Assembly (NCBI GenBank): GCA_018268395.1
Contig: JAFDWQ010000004.1
Location: 1 to 64,000, forward strand
Length of the DNA: 64,000 bases
Origin: Armatimonadota bacterium
GTDB lineage: Bacteria > Armatimonadota > Fimbriimonadia > Fimbriimonadales > Fimbriimonadaceae
Direction: 5' to 3'
Both the position numbers and the translations under genes were made by a program. The notes under the pieces are model-generated. The model had not been told where the DNA came from and made no database searches. It was given only the letters and a program-made list of their open reading frames with translations. Shown piece after piece: positions 15,569 to 23,383 of this stretch; the first letter of the stretch is position 1, and every line of letters starts with the position of its first letter.

Positions 15569-15970
15569 TCAGGAGGGCCGGACCTCCAGTCGGTTGTCGA
15601 CCTTCTGCTTTCCTCCCTTCTCCTTGACGGCCCGCTCGGCGATGTCACCGGCGAGGCTCTTCAATTCGGCCGACTTGACGTGGCCAGAGAGGGTCACGGC
15701 CTCATCGCTCGAATCGACGTCGATCTGGTTGGCGGGGTCGTTAAGGGACGGGTCGGCGACGATGGCGGACTTGATCATCGGGGTCAAGTTGACGGCGGCG
15801 CCCATGTCCTTGCCGGCCTCGTCAGCCTTCGAGCGGGCTTCGTCGGCGGCTTGTTCGGCGTTCTTGCCGTTGATCTGGGCGTCCTTCTTCATGCCTTCCG
15901 CCGTATTGTCGCAACCCGTCAAGGTTCCGATGGCGAGGGCCCCGGCCAGGGCGATAAGGTGGCGTGTCAT
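15569..15970 (-). CDS. BON-domain lipoprotein
   Basis: 133 residues. Lipoprotein signal LAGALAIGTLTGCDN with the modified Cys near residue 20. A polar helical linker rich in Ala, Glu and Lys follows, then one BON domain (PMIKSAIVADPSLN, IDVDSSDEAVTLSGHVKSAE, LAGDIAERAVK, KQKVDNRLEV). BON proteins bind phospholipid and support envelope integrity under osmotic stress (OsmY type). It is the first gene of a two-gene unit with the glycine-zipper protein. A 7-4-7 direct-repeat box for an OmpR-class regulator lies 86 bases upstream. Confidence 0.88.
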   Translation of the reverse strand: MTRHLIALAGALAIGTLTGCDNTAEGMKKDAQINGKNAEQAADEARSKADEAGKDMGAAVNLTPMIKSAIVADPSLNDPANQIDVDSSDEAVTLSGHVKSAELKSLAGDIAERAVKEKGGKQKVDNRLEVRPS

Positions 15971-16055
15971 AGTCGGTCCTCCTATTGCCCCGCGAGGGGG
16001 CTGCCCCCACTGACGCCCGTCGTGATGAGAGGGCGGTCAAGCGCTAGGCCCCCTC

Positions 16056-16073
16056 CGTAAGAATGCCGTAAGA
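16056..16073. promoter_or_regulatory. OmpR/PhoB-type direct-repeat box 1
   Basis: CGTAAGA-ATGC-CGTAAGA: two identical heptamers with a 4-base spacer, an 11-base period. This is the geometry of PhoB/KdpE/OmpR-class operators. It sits between the divergent BON operon (-) and the response regulator gene (+), and matches box 2 upstream of the hybrid kinase. Confidence 0.6.
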
Positions 16074-16160
16074 CCAATCTGGACAGAGGTATCCTCAAAG
16101 GGAGCCAAAAGGGGCGCTGACACGGAGCGGCGATACCGGACTGACCGTATAAGGAAGAGA

Positions 16161-16859
16161 ATGTCGAACCCCGTACCTGTGACCGTCTTGGCCATCGAGG
16201 ACGATCTCGCGATCCGACGCCTGCTCAAGGTGTCGTTCGAGAACACCGAGTTCCGACTCCTCGAGGCCGAGAACGCGGCCGACGGGATCGACCTGATCGC
16301 CAAGCGCCGTCCGGACATCGTGCTCCTGGACATCGGCCTTCCGGACTCGGACGGTATGGACGTCATCAAGACCGTCCGAAGCTGGTCGGGAGTCCCGATC
16401 CTCATCGTCAGCGGCGAGGGCGACGAGGACCGTAAAGTCAAGGCCCTCGAAAGCGGGGCCGACGACTATGTCACGAAGCCGTTCGGCGTGTCCGAGCTGT
16501 TCGCGCGCATGAAGGTCGCCCTCCGGCACCAAATGCAGGCCGGGAACGCGGTGCAGGAGCCCGTCTTCGCGTCCGGCGACCTCACGATCGACCGGGCCGC
16601 CCGCGAAGTGACGGTTCGAGGGGAGCGGATCCACTTGACGCCGATCGAGTTCAAGCTCCTCCTGACGCTCGCCAAATACGCAGGAAAAGTCGTGACCCAC
16701 CGCCAGTTATTGGCGGAGGTTTGGGGCGAGGAGTACACCGAGGAGTCGCAGTACCTCCGCGTCTATATGGGTTATCTCCGCAAGAAGATCGAGGCCGACC
16801 CCGAGCGGCCCGTCCTGCTCCTCAACGAACCCCGGATCGGCTACCGTCTCGTCGTCTGA
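16161..16859 (+). CDS. OmpR-family response regulator (KdpE-like)
   Basis: 232 residues. Receiver domain with acidic pair EDD (residues 12-14), phospho-acceptor Asp in VLLDIGLPDSDGMD (about residue 56), Ser in ILIVSG and Lys in DYVTKPF. It is followed by an OmpR-type winged helix (RIHLTPIEFKLLLTLAKYAGKV, VTHRQLLAEVWG, YLRVYMGYLRKKIE, RIGYRLVV). The overall pattern is closest to KdpE, but no kdpFABC or KdpD is in the window. A good ribosome-binding site (AAGGAAGAG) precedes ATG 16161. The upstream direct repeat suggests autoregulation, and the same repeat at the hybrid kinase suggests its partner. Confidence 0.9.
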   Translation: MSNPVPVTVLAIEDDLAIRRLLKVSFENTEFRLLEAENAADGIDLIAKRRPDIVLLDIGLPDSDGMDVIKTVRSWSGVPILIVSGEGDEDRKVKALESGADDYVTKPFGVSELFARMKVALRHQMQAGNAVQEPVFASGDLTIDRAAREVTVRGERIHLTPIEFKLLLTLAKYAGKVVTHRQLLAEVWGEEYTEESQYLRVYMGYLRKKIEADPERPVLLLNEPRIGYRLVV

Positions 16860-16861
16860 AC

Positions 16862-16915
16862 GGCCGTTTCTACAAAACTCTTACCGGCCTCCCTCCTGTT
16901 TCGAACGGCCTTTTT
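16862..16915 (+). terminator. Probable terminator after the response regulator
   Basis: GGCCGTT (from 16862) can pair with AACGGCC (ending 16910) and is followed by TTTTT (16911-16915). The loop is long (about 35 bases), so confidence is moderate. Confidence 0.5.
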
Positions 16916-16984
16916 ACGCTTCGGATCGGACAATGACTGCGTACCTGTCGGGTCATTGGCACCGACGGTACAGGAGCCGAGAAG

Positions 16985-17554
16985 ATGGAAGTTATCGAAA
17001 AAAGAGCCACCTTCGAACGATTCATGGATTCGGTCAAGGGCCGCGCCCTCGCCTATGCACTGCATCTGGCCCGTAACAAGGAGGACGCCGAGGACCTGGT
17101 CCAGGAAGCTTCGATGAGGGCGTACCGCGCCTTTGACCCTGACAGCCACGTGGCCGTCCCCGACGCTTGGATGAAACAGATCGTCCGCCGCTGCTTCCTC
17201 GACATGAAGCGCCGCCGCCGCCGCCGACCGACCACGACGTCGCTCGAAGCCATCCAGGACGACAACCCCTATTTCGACGCCGCCGACCCGAAGGAGCAGA
17301 CCGACCTCTTGGCGATCAACGACGCCTTTAGCCCCCAGGTCCGCAAGGCCCTTCAGACGTTGACCGAAGAACAGCGCGCGATCGTCATCGCCGCGTTGAC
17401 GGAAGGCGAGACCCATGCGGCCTTGAGCGAACGGTTCGGGTGCGGGGTCACGACCTTTCGGACCCGGCTCCACCGGGCCCATCGATGCCTCAAGCGCCAC
17501 TTGATGACGGTCGACCCGTCGTTCCGACGTCCGGCCGAAAGCTCGTTCGCTTGA
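16985..17554 (+). CDS. ECF-family RNA polymerase sigma factor
   Basis: 189 residues. Region 2 is [30 protein letters not shown] and [20 protein letters not shown]; region 4 is [20 protein letters not shown] and [20 protein letters not shown]. No anti-sigma gene adjoins it. The ATG at 16985 has ACAGGAG upstream. It lies between the response regulator and small envelope proteins, so it may be part of the same stress circuit. A weak half-match to the regulator box (TTCTACA-AAAC-TCTTACC) lies about 100 bases upstream. The subgroup could not be assigned. Confidence 0.88.
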   Translation: MEVIEKRATFERFMDSVKGRALAYALHLARNKEDAEDLVQEASMRAYRAFDPDSHVAVPDAWMKQIVRRCFLDMKRRRRRRPTTTSLEAIQDDNPYFDAADPKEQTDLLAINDAFSPQVRKALQTLTEEQRAIVIAALTEGETHAALSERFGCGVTTFRTRLHRAHRCLKRHLMTVDPSFRRPAESSFA

Positions 17555-17572
17555 CGGGCCCACGGACGGGCT

Positions 17573-17605
17573 CCGCCCTTCCTTGGAACATTGGGGAAAG
17601 GGCGG
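17573..17605 (+). terminator. Hairpin after the ECF sigma gene
   Basis: CCGCCCTT (17573-17580) pairs with AAGGGCGG (17598-17605) around a 17-base loop; flanking bases extend the stem partly. No T-run follows. It lies 19 bases beyond the stop codon. Confidence 0.45.
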
Positions 17606-17742
17606 TCGGCCCTCCTTGGCCCGACCCTAGAGGACGCGACCCGTCGCCGGATCCTCTTGGGATCCATGGCCACTCGACGCTCTCCGCGGGACGACCGCGG
17701 CCCGACCCGCCGACCGAAGTCGGCAGAACAGGACAAGAAACC

Positions 17743-17907
17743 ATGCTCTACTGGACCGCCGTGTTCTTCATCATCGCGCTCGTCGCCGCCTTCTTTGGCT
17801 TCGGCGGCATCGCTGGCGCCTCGGCCGGAATCGCGCAGATCCTCTTCATCGCGTTCCTGGTCCTAGCCGTCGTCTCCCTCCTTTTGCGGGGCCGAGTGAA
17901 CACCTGA
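17743..17907 (+). CDS. DUF1328 small membrane protein
   Basis: 54 residues, two membrane helices: [20 protein letters not shown] with [15 protein letters not shown], then [13 protein letters not shown]. This exactly fits the DUF1328 (YtjA) family, small inner-membrane proteins often in stress regulons. The frame is open far upstream, but only the part from ATG 17743 is protein-like. It is surrounded by other putative stress genes. Confidence 0.88.
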   Translation: MLYWTAVFFIIALVAAFFGFGGIAGASAGIAQILFIAFLVLAVVSLLLRGRVNT

Positions 17908-17935
17908 CCCCCTTCGCTCCGTCAAAAGTGCTGTC

Positions 17936-18241
17936 ATGTGCAATGTGTCTTCTGTCGCGAACATCTCTTCGACCGCCGCCAACCCGGATCTTCGGGCGGC
18001 CGAACAGACGCTCGGACGACTGAACGACCGCTTCACCGCGCTGGCCCGTCAGAACGCCTCGGTCTCCGGTTGGTGGGACGACGGGAAGCGCGACTTTCAA
18101 ACCGACGTTATGCGCGCCTATCAGTGGATCGACCGCTGCAAGGCGTCCTCCGGGCAAGACGCGGCCGATATCAGGGCCGGTGTCATCGCTCTCGTCCGAG
18201 AGCTCGAGCGGAACTTCTCCGCGATCGACGTCAAGGCCTGA
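17936..18241 (+). CDS. Small conserved-looking hypothetical protein
   Basis: 101 residues, soluble and mostly helical: NPDLRAAEQTLGRLNDRFTA, SGWWDDGKRDFQTDVMRAYQ and AGVIALVRELERNFSAID. No motif recognised. It starts 28 bases after the DUF1328 gene on the same strand and ends 4 bases before the convergent kinase gene, so it probably shares the DUF1328 transcript. Confidence 0.6.
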   Translation: MCNVSSVANISSTAANPDLRAAEQTLGRLNDRFTALARQNASVSGWWDDGKRDFQTDVMRAYQWIDRCKASSGQDAADIRAGVIALVRELERNFSAIDVKA

Positions 18242-18245
18242 TCTC

Positions 18246-20159
18246 TCAGTCCGCCCGCCACTTTCGAGACGCCAGCAACTCGGCGATGGCGTCGATCAGT
18301 TCGTCCGCGTCGACCGGCTTGGACAGGTGGGTGTCATAGCCGGCCTCCTTCGACATCGCCCGGTCCTTCTCCCGTGCAAAGGCGGTCAACGCGATGGCGG
18401 GCACGGTCTTCTGAGGTTCCGAGTCCATGGCCCGGATGCGGGCGATCATCTGTAGGCCGTCCATATCGGGCATCCCGATGTCGCTCAGGAGCACGTCGGG
18501 CGCCCCTTGTCCGAGTAGCTCGATCGCTTCTTGCGCCGACGCGGCCGAGCGGACCGTTGCGCCGCACTCCATCAGCACGATGCCCAAGAGGCCCCTTGTC
18601 GATTCGTCGTCGTCGACGACCAGAATCTCGGCCCCTGACAGGTCGGGCCTCGCCCGGTCGCTCCGGCCCATTCCCGTGTCCGCATGCCGGTAGTACGCCG
18701 CCACGGGCAGCCGGACCGTCATGGTCGTCCCCTTTCCGGCACCGTCGCTCATGGCCTCGACGGTCCCACCGTGAAGTTCGGTCAGTTGCTTGACGATCGA
18801 GAGGCCAAGGCCGAGCCCGCCGTGCTTCCGCGTCGTCGAGGAATCGGCCTGGCGGAAACGGTCAAAGATCACATGGAGCATCTTGGGATCGATGCCTTCC
18901 CCGTCGTCCGTGACCCGCACGACGGCCATCGAGCCTTCCACGTCCAATTGGACCTCGATATGACCGTTACGCGGAGTGAACTTGACGGAATTCGAAACGA
19001 GGTTCATGACGATCTGGGTCAGACGCGACGGGTCTCCACGGCTGAACACTTCGCCCGCTTCGGTCCGCAATTCGATCGAAATGCTCTTGTTGTCGGCGGC
19101 GAGCTTGGCCGACCGGACGGCTTCGGCGACGATCTCTCCGAGGTCGACGATCTGGAGGTCGAGACGCAGTTTTCCTGATTGAATGCGGCTCATATCGAGG
19201 AGGTCGTCGATCAGCTGGGCTTGGAGCCGGGTGCTGCGTTCGATCGCACCGAGGCCCTCGACCGTCGTCGAATCGAGCCCCTGCCGCTTGCGGAGGAGTT
19301 CCGACCATCCTAGGATCGTCGTCAAGGGTGAGCGGAGTTCGTGGGACAACGTCGCGACGAACTCGTCTTTGATCCGGCTGGCGGCTTCTGCTTCGCTTCG
19401 GGCCCGCCTTTCGTTGGCCAGGATCCTCTCGCGGTCGAGTTCGAGCTGTTTGCGCGTCGTGACGTCCTGCACATAGACGAACATGCCGTCCGCGTTAGGA
19501 AACGCTCGCAAATGGAACCAACGGCTGCCTCCCGGTTCTGGAACGTCGATCGCTAGACTGTCGCCGTTCCTCTTGGCCGTCTCGAACATCGAGCGGTAGA
19601 AGGGGCTGCGTGCTCCGGACGTCAGTTCCCAGATCGGAGCGCCGACTTCCGCATTGTCCCGTCCGACGATCTCGCGGAACGCACGGTTCGTGTGGACGAT
19701 GTGCCACTGATTGTCGACGGCGAAGAACCCGTCGGACACCCCGTCGAGGATGGCGTCTAACTGCTGTCGCGTCGTATCGCGTTCCCGTTCGGCCTTGCGA
19801 TACCGGACCGCCGCGATCCGCATAAGGTCGCAGACCACGCAGAGAAAGAGCCACGTCACGCAGATCGACACGACCTGCAACCAAGTGTCGAAGGGGTCGA
19901 CGGACCGCGATGGGCCGATCCAGAGAAAGCCGATCCAAAGTGCGATCGCTGACGCGAGCAAGCCCGGGACGAGTCCCCCGACGAAGGCGGCCAGCGCGAT
20001 CGGGACGGTGAAAAAGATGAAGCGGGCGTTTCCACCGAGGACAGGACTGAGCTGCACCCTGACCAATCCGGCGAGCAAAGTCGCGAAGACCGCAAGCGCG
20101 TAATGGAGCCATTTCGGGCCCGACCAGATCCTGTACAAAAGGTCGTTCAATCCCTCCAC
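18246..20159 (-). CDS. Hybrid sensor histidine kinase
   Basis: 637 residues. The N-terminus has about four membrane helices of the DUF4118/KdpD-like type (residues 15-125). A PAS domain follows (QLDAILDGVSDGFFAVDNQW), then HisKA with the phospho-His in FVATLSHELRSPLT, HATPase with N-box QIVMNLVSNSVKF, DDGEGI and GGLGLGLSIV, and a C-terminal receiver (ILVVDDDESTRGLL, Asp in VLLSDIGMPDMDGL, Lys in THLSKPVD). The start is GTG 20159, but a TAACAG box overlapping it and a TTG four codons later make a leaderless start at 20150 possible. A 7-4-7 repeat lies 16 bases upstream, identical in type to the one at the response regulator. Probable partner: the regulator at 16161. Confidence 0.92.
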   Translation of the reverse strand: MEGLNDLLYRIWSGPKWLHYALAVFATLLAGLVRVQLSPVLGGNARFIFFTVPIALAAFVGGLVPGLLASAIALWIGFLWIGPSRSVDPFDTWLQVVSICVTWLFLCVVCDLMRIAAVRYRKAERERDTTRQQLDAILDGVSDGFFAVDNQWHIVHTNRAFREIVGRDNAEVGAPIWELTSGARSPFYRSMFETAKRNGDSLAIDVPEPGGSRWFHLRAFPNADGMFVYVQDVTTRKQLELDRERILANERRARSEAEAASRIKDEFVATLSHELRSPLTTILGWSELLRKRQGLDSTTVEGLGAIERSTRLQAQLIDDLLDMSRIQSGKLRLDLQIVDLGEIVAEAVRSAKLAADNKSISIELRTEAGEVFSRGDPSRLTQIVMNLVSNSVKFTPRNGHIEVQLDVEGSMAVVRVTDDGEGIDPKMLHVIFDRFRQADSSTTRKHGGLGLGLSIVKQLTELHGGTVEAMSDGAGKGTTMTVRLPVAAYYRHADTGMGRSDRARPDLSGAEILVVDDDESTRGLLGIVLMECGATVRSAASAQEAIELLGQGAPDVLLSDIGMPDMDGLQMIARIRAMDSEPQKTVPAIALTAFAREKDRAMSKEAGYDTHLSKPVDADELIDAIAELLASRKWRAD

Positions 20160-20174
20160 TGTTACCCCGCTGAT

Positions 20175-20192
20175 CGTAAGAATGAAGTAAGA
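20175..20192. promoter_or_regulatory. OmpR/PhoB-type direct-repeat box 2
   Basis: CGTAAGA-ATGA-AGTAAGA, matching box 1 at 16,056. Read toward the kinase (minus strand) the box ends ten bases before TAACAG, the spacing used when an OmpR-class activator replaces the -35 element. It could also act on the small gene at 20304. Confidence 0.55.
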
Positions 20193-20303
20193 GCGCCCTC
20201 ACGCACGGGCACGCCCATGGATTTTTCACATTCCTTACCGAAATCGGGCGGCTCCTTGCGTCCTGCACGGCGTCCAGAGGCGCCTGGAAGACCGGGTGCA
20301 ACC

Positions 20304-20618
20304 ATGAACGCTAAAACGTTGATCGGACCAATCGCCAACAGGGCCCTCGTCCTCGCCGACGCCTTCGACACAGGCAAGGACGCCTTCGACAAAAGGGCTC
20401 GAACGGACAACCGCCACCTGAGGACCTGGCGGTCCAGCGCGATCAAGTGCGCTGGCTCTTCGGTCCTGACCGCCGTGTTCGGTGGACTCGCGATGATGGC
20501 CCTGGCGCGTCTGATCGACGCGTCCAAGAAACATCAAGAATGGAAAAAGGAAGACCGGAAGCTGGACGCTGACCTCGAATCGACGTTCGAGGCGAGCGAT
20601 CCGGTCGCCAAGTACTAG
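20304..20618 (+). CDS. Small membrane protein of unknown function
   Basis: 104 residues from ATG 20304. One hydrophobic segment (KCAGSSVLTAVFGGLAMMALA) lies between a basic N-terminal half and a charged C-terminal tail (KKHQEWKKEDRKLDADLEST). No family recognised. It diverges from the kinase gene, with the regulator box between them, so it may belong to the same regulon. The stop overlaps the end of the convergent moaE-fusion gene by 4 bases. Confidence 0.55.
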   Translation: MNAKTLIGPIANRALVLADAFDTGKDAFDKRARTDNRHLRTWRSSAIKCAGSSVLTAVFGGLAMMALARLIDASKKHQEWKKEDRKLDADLESTFEASDPVAKY

Positions 20619-21958
20619 TCGCCGTCCTTGGGGCCGTAACGGACGACGCCTCCCCCTAAGGAGTAGACGTCCGTACGGCCGAAGGCGCGCAAGTGGTCCG
20701 TCAGGTGTCCGGTCCTTCTGCCGGAACGGCACACGAGGACGACCGGCTCGGGCCCTTCGACCGAAGAAGGGTCGAAGATGCTGAGGGGGACGAAACTCCA
20801 CGAGTGTTCCCATCCTGATAGCGGCCTTGGAGACTCTTCGGGTTCTCTCACGTCGATCAACCGGAGGGGCCCTAGGGCCAGGCGGGCCGCCTCCAAGGAG
20901 TCCACTTCCCAGGACGGTTCGGACGTCAAGCTTGGCTCTGGACCTGCGCCGCACGCTGGACAACGAGGATTCACGCGTCGGCGCACGGTTAACGATTCAC
21001 CGGTCGTCCTGTCCACGACCCGGCACGATCCGGCCCAAAGTGGCGTGCCAGCGAGACTGCGGACAGCCTCCCGGACCGACCAGACCTGGTTTTCCAAGTC
21101 TGCCGGCCCGACCGGGTCCGAGCCGCTTTCGTGTTGGAACGGCCACAGGCATTCGAGACAAGGGCCGTCCGGCGAAACCGTCATCGTCTGACTCTCCCCC
21201 GCGACCGTGCGACCAAGGACGACGGGCACGCCCGTCTTCCTGGCCACTCTTTGGAGCACCAACGACGTCCCAAAGTCGCCGGACGCGTCCACGACGACGT
21301 CGCAACCTTCGATGGCGACCGACGCCGTCATGGCGTCGATCGGACCGTCGATCGTCTCCGTCCGAAGGCCCGGAAAGGCTTTCCTCAACATTGCGGCGGC
21401 TTGATCGAGAGCGCCGCCCCGGACGAGGACGTCTGGGTCATGACGGCCCAGGCGCAACGAGCCGACGCCGCATTCGACCAAGTCCAGAACGACCTCGGGG
21501 CACGTCCATGGACCGATGAGAAGGGCGCGACGGACCGGCGTGTCCCGGGCTGGTCCAACGGGATCGGTCCCGATCCAACCGGAGTCACCGTCAGCGTAAT
21601 GCTCTTTCTTCCAAACCGGTACGCGCCGTTTGATTTCGGAAATGATCCATTCGCACGCGGCGAACGCCTCGGCGCGATGGGGTGCGGCGACGTCGATGCG
21701 GACAGCCGTCTCACCGATCTCCAAGAGCCCGACGCGATGGACCGCCTTGGCGTCCGTCAGTCCGAAACGTTCGATGGCCTCTCCAAGGACTTTGGCCCCT
21801 TCCGCTTCGGCGAGTCCCTGATGGGCTTCATATCCGAGACGGAGGACTTCGCGGCCCTCGTGCTCGTTGCGGACTGTCCCGATGAACGTGACATAGCCTC
21901 CCGCGCCGGGGTGGACGTCCGCTCCTTGATCGATCGGATCCGTGACGATATGGAACAA
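20615..21958 (-). CDS. moaE: MoaE - E1-like - rhodanese triple fusion
   Basis: 447 residues. Residues 1-135 are MoaE, the large subunit of molybdopterin synthase, with GYVTFIGTVRNEHEG and the active-site lysines in RVPVWKKEHYADGD. Residues 140-340 resemble MoeB/ThiF E1 enzymes: GCDVVVDASGDF, VSPDGPCLECLWP and PRCPACG, giving two CxxC zinc pairs. However, the ATP-binding loop GxGGLG is replaced by LIGPWTCPEVVL, so adenylation is doubtful. The last 90 residues are a rhodanese (RLIDVREPEES, catalytic loop VLVCRSGRRTGH), a likely sulfur donor. It ends the Moco operon, starting 2 bases after moaD. The fusion joins thiolation and synthase functions in one chain. Confidence 0.88.
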   Translation of the reverse strand: MFHIVTDPIDQGADVHPGAGGYVTFIGTVRNEHEGREVLRLGYEAHQGLAEAEGAKVLGEAIERFGLTDAKAVHRVGLLEIGETAVRIDVAAPHRAEAFAACEWIISEIKRRVPVWKKEHYADGDSGWIGTDPVGPARDTPVRRALLIGPWTCPEVVLDLVECGVGSLRLGRHDPDVLVRGGALDQAAAMLRKAFPGLRTETIDGPIDAMTASVAIEGCDVVVDASGDFGTSLVLQRVARKTGVPVVLGRTVAGESQTMTVSPDGPCLECLWPFQHESGSDPVGPADLENQVWSVREAVRSLAGTPLWAGSCRVVDRTTGESLTVRRRVNPRCPACGAGPEPSLTSEPSWEVDSLEAARLALGPLRLIDVREPEESPRPLSGWEHSWSFVPLSIFDPSSVEGPEPVVLVCRSGRRTGHLTDHLRAFGRTDVYSLGGGVVRYGPKDGD

Positions 21959-21959
21959 A

Positions 21960-22202
21960 TCAGCCTCCCGCCACAGGCGGAACGAACACGACCTCGTCTC
22001 CGTCGGTCAGGGGACGGTCCGGGTCCACGAATGTTCCGTTCACCGCATATCGGACGACGCCGACGGGTAGTCGGAACCCGTGTCGGTCGGCAAGGTCGCT
22101 GTAGAGCGCCCGGAGCGTGGCCGAATCCGTCGCCACGTTTTCGGAATCAAGGCCGCGCTGCTCGCGTAGGACGGCGAAGTATCGGACGACGACGTTCACC
22201 AT
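21960..22202 (-). CDS. moaD: Molybdopterin synthase small subunit MoaD
   Basis: 80 residues with a ubiquitin-like fold ending in the required C-terminal diglycine (VFVPPVAGG). MoaD carries the thiocarboxylate sulfur used by MoaE to form the dithiolene of molybdopterin. ATG 22202 is preferred; it overlaps the moeA stop by seven bases (ATGGTGA). A GTG at 22214 is an alternative that adds four residues. It is followed after one base by the MoaE fusion, as expected for the synthase pair. Confidence 0.9.
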   Translation of the reverse strand: MVNVVVRYFAVLREQRGLDSENVATDSATLRALYSDLADRHGFRLPVGVVRYAVNGTFVDPDRPLTDGDEVVFVPPVAGG

Positions 22203-23383
22203 CCCGGTCTCCACGGTAAGAGGAGGGCCGACGCCCGATCGCCCTTCCCGAGGCAGCTCTTGGGCGGCACTTCAAGAAGGGCTCCACATCCGACGAGCCC
22301 CGCAAGTGCGTGCGAACCCAGGGTCGGTGACGGGTCGACGGTCAGCCTCCCCGAAGCGTCGGACAAGACCACACTCGGAACGAATTCGGTCCTGTCTCCA
22401 TGGTTGACAGCGTCGTTCGCCATGACGGCCGTCGTACGGGCGAGCGGACGGATCAAGGCGGGCCAGACGAAGAGCGCGAACGTCACCAGGGCCGACATCG
22501 GGTTTCCGGGCAGGCAGTAGGCCCGCTTCCCTCCCTCTCCGACGGCGTAGCTGAAGGGCTTGCCCGGTTTGATCGCGACGCGCTCGACTTCCCACTGGAA
22601 GCCTAATTCGGTCAGAGCGTCCCGGACATGATCGAAGAGTCCGACCGACAGGCCGCCGCAAGTGAGGACGATGTCATGGTGCTCGTACAGCCGTGAAAGG
22701 GCACGGACGACGGCCGACCGGTCGTCTCCGACGAGTTCGAGGGTCGTCGAGACCCCGGCGCACCGCAACGACGCTTGGAGCGCGAACGTGTTCGACTCGT
22801 AGACTTGACCGTCACGAGCTTCGCCACCAGGACTGAGGAGTTCGTCTCCGGTCGCCAGGACGGCTACCGACGGTAATCCCAGGACGTCGGCTTCCTGGTA
22901 TCCCATACCCGCGAGCGACGACACGACGGGCGGCGTGACCACCGTTCCTCGTTCCAGGACCAAGTCTCCCGCTCTGAACTCTTTGCCTTTGGCCCGGATG
23001 TTCTTGCCAGGATGCAACGCGGTCTGAAGGACAATGTCGCCCTCGTCCGCGATCACGTCTTCTTGCATGACGACGGCGGCTGCCCCCTCTGGTACCGGTG
23101 CGCCCGTCATGGTCCGTAAGGCCGTACCGGGTGTCAACGATGAGGCAGGAACGTCGCCTGCTGCGATCGTCCCGACGACCCTGAGCCGGGCTTTGGAATC
23201 CAGGTCGGTCGCCGCAATGGCATATCCGTCAACGGCCGAATTCGTAAAGAATGGCAGATCAAACTTAGACTTAACATCCGATGCGAGCGTCCTTCCGATC
23301 AAGCGGTCGAGGAAGACGGTCTCTGGTGGAAGCTCGGGCCGGGTCGCCATGATCCGGTCCAGCGCCTCGAGATAGGACAGCAT
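22196..23383 (-). CDS. moeA: Molybdopterin molybdenumtransferase MoeA
   Basis: 395 residues from ATG 23383, which overlaps the previous stop (TGATG). Diagnostic segments: FDLPFFTNSAVDGYAIAA, TGAPVPEGAAAVVMQED, GMGYQEADVLGLPSVAVLAT, DIVLTCGGLSVGLFD and AYCLPGNPMSALVTF. MoeA inserts molybdate into adenylylated molybdopterin made by the MogA domain encoded just upstream. Length and motifs are normal. A longer upstream frame is arginine-rich and antisense-like and was not used. Confidence 0.93.
   Translation of the reverse strand: MLSYLEALDRIMATRPELPPETVFLDRLIGRTLASDVKSKFDLPFFTNSAVDGYAIAATDLDSKARLRVVGTIAAGDVPASSLTPGTALRTMTGAPVPEGAAAVVMQEDVIADEGDIVLQTALHPGKNIRAKGKEFRAGDLVLERGTVVTPPVVSSLAGMGYQEADVLGLPSVAVLATGDELLSPGGEARDGQVYESNTFALQASLRCAGVSTTLELVGDDRSAVVRALSRLYEHHDIVLTCGGLSVGLFDHVRDALTELGFQWEVERVAIKPGKPFSYAVGEGGKRAYCLPGNPMSALVTFALFVWPALIRPLARTTAVMANDAVNHGDRTEFVPSVVLSDASGRLTVDPSPTLGSHALAGLVGCGALLEVPPKSCLGKGDRASALLLPWRPGW

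Noticed and set aside
16870-16887. Third OmpR-type box before the ECF sigma gene
   Set aside because: Only one heptamer (TCTTACC) matches well; the other has too many mismatches and lies in a likely terminator.
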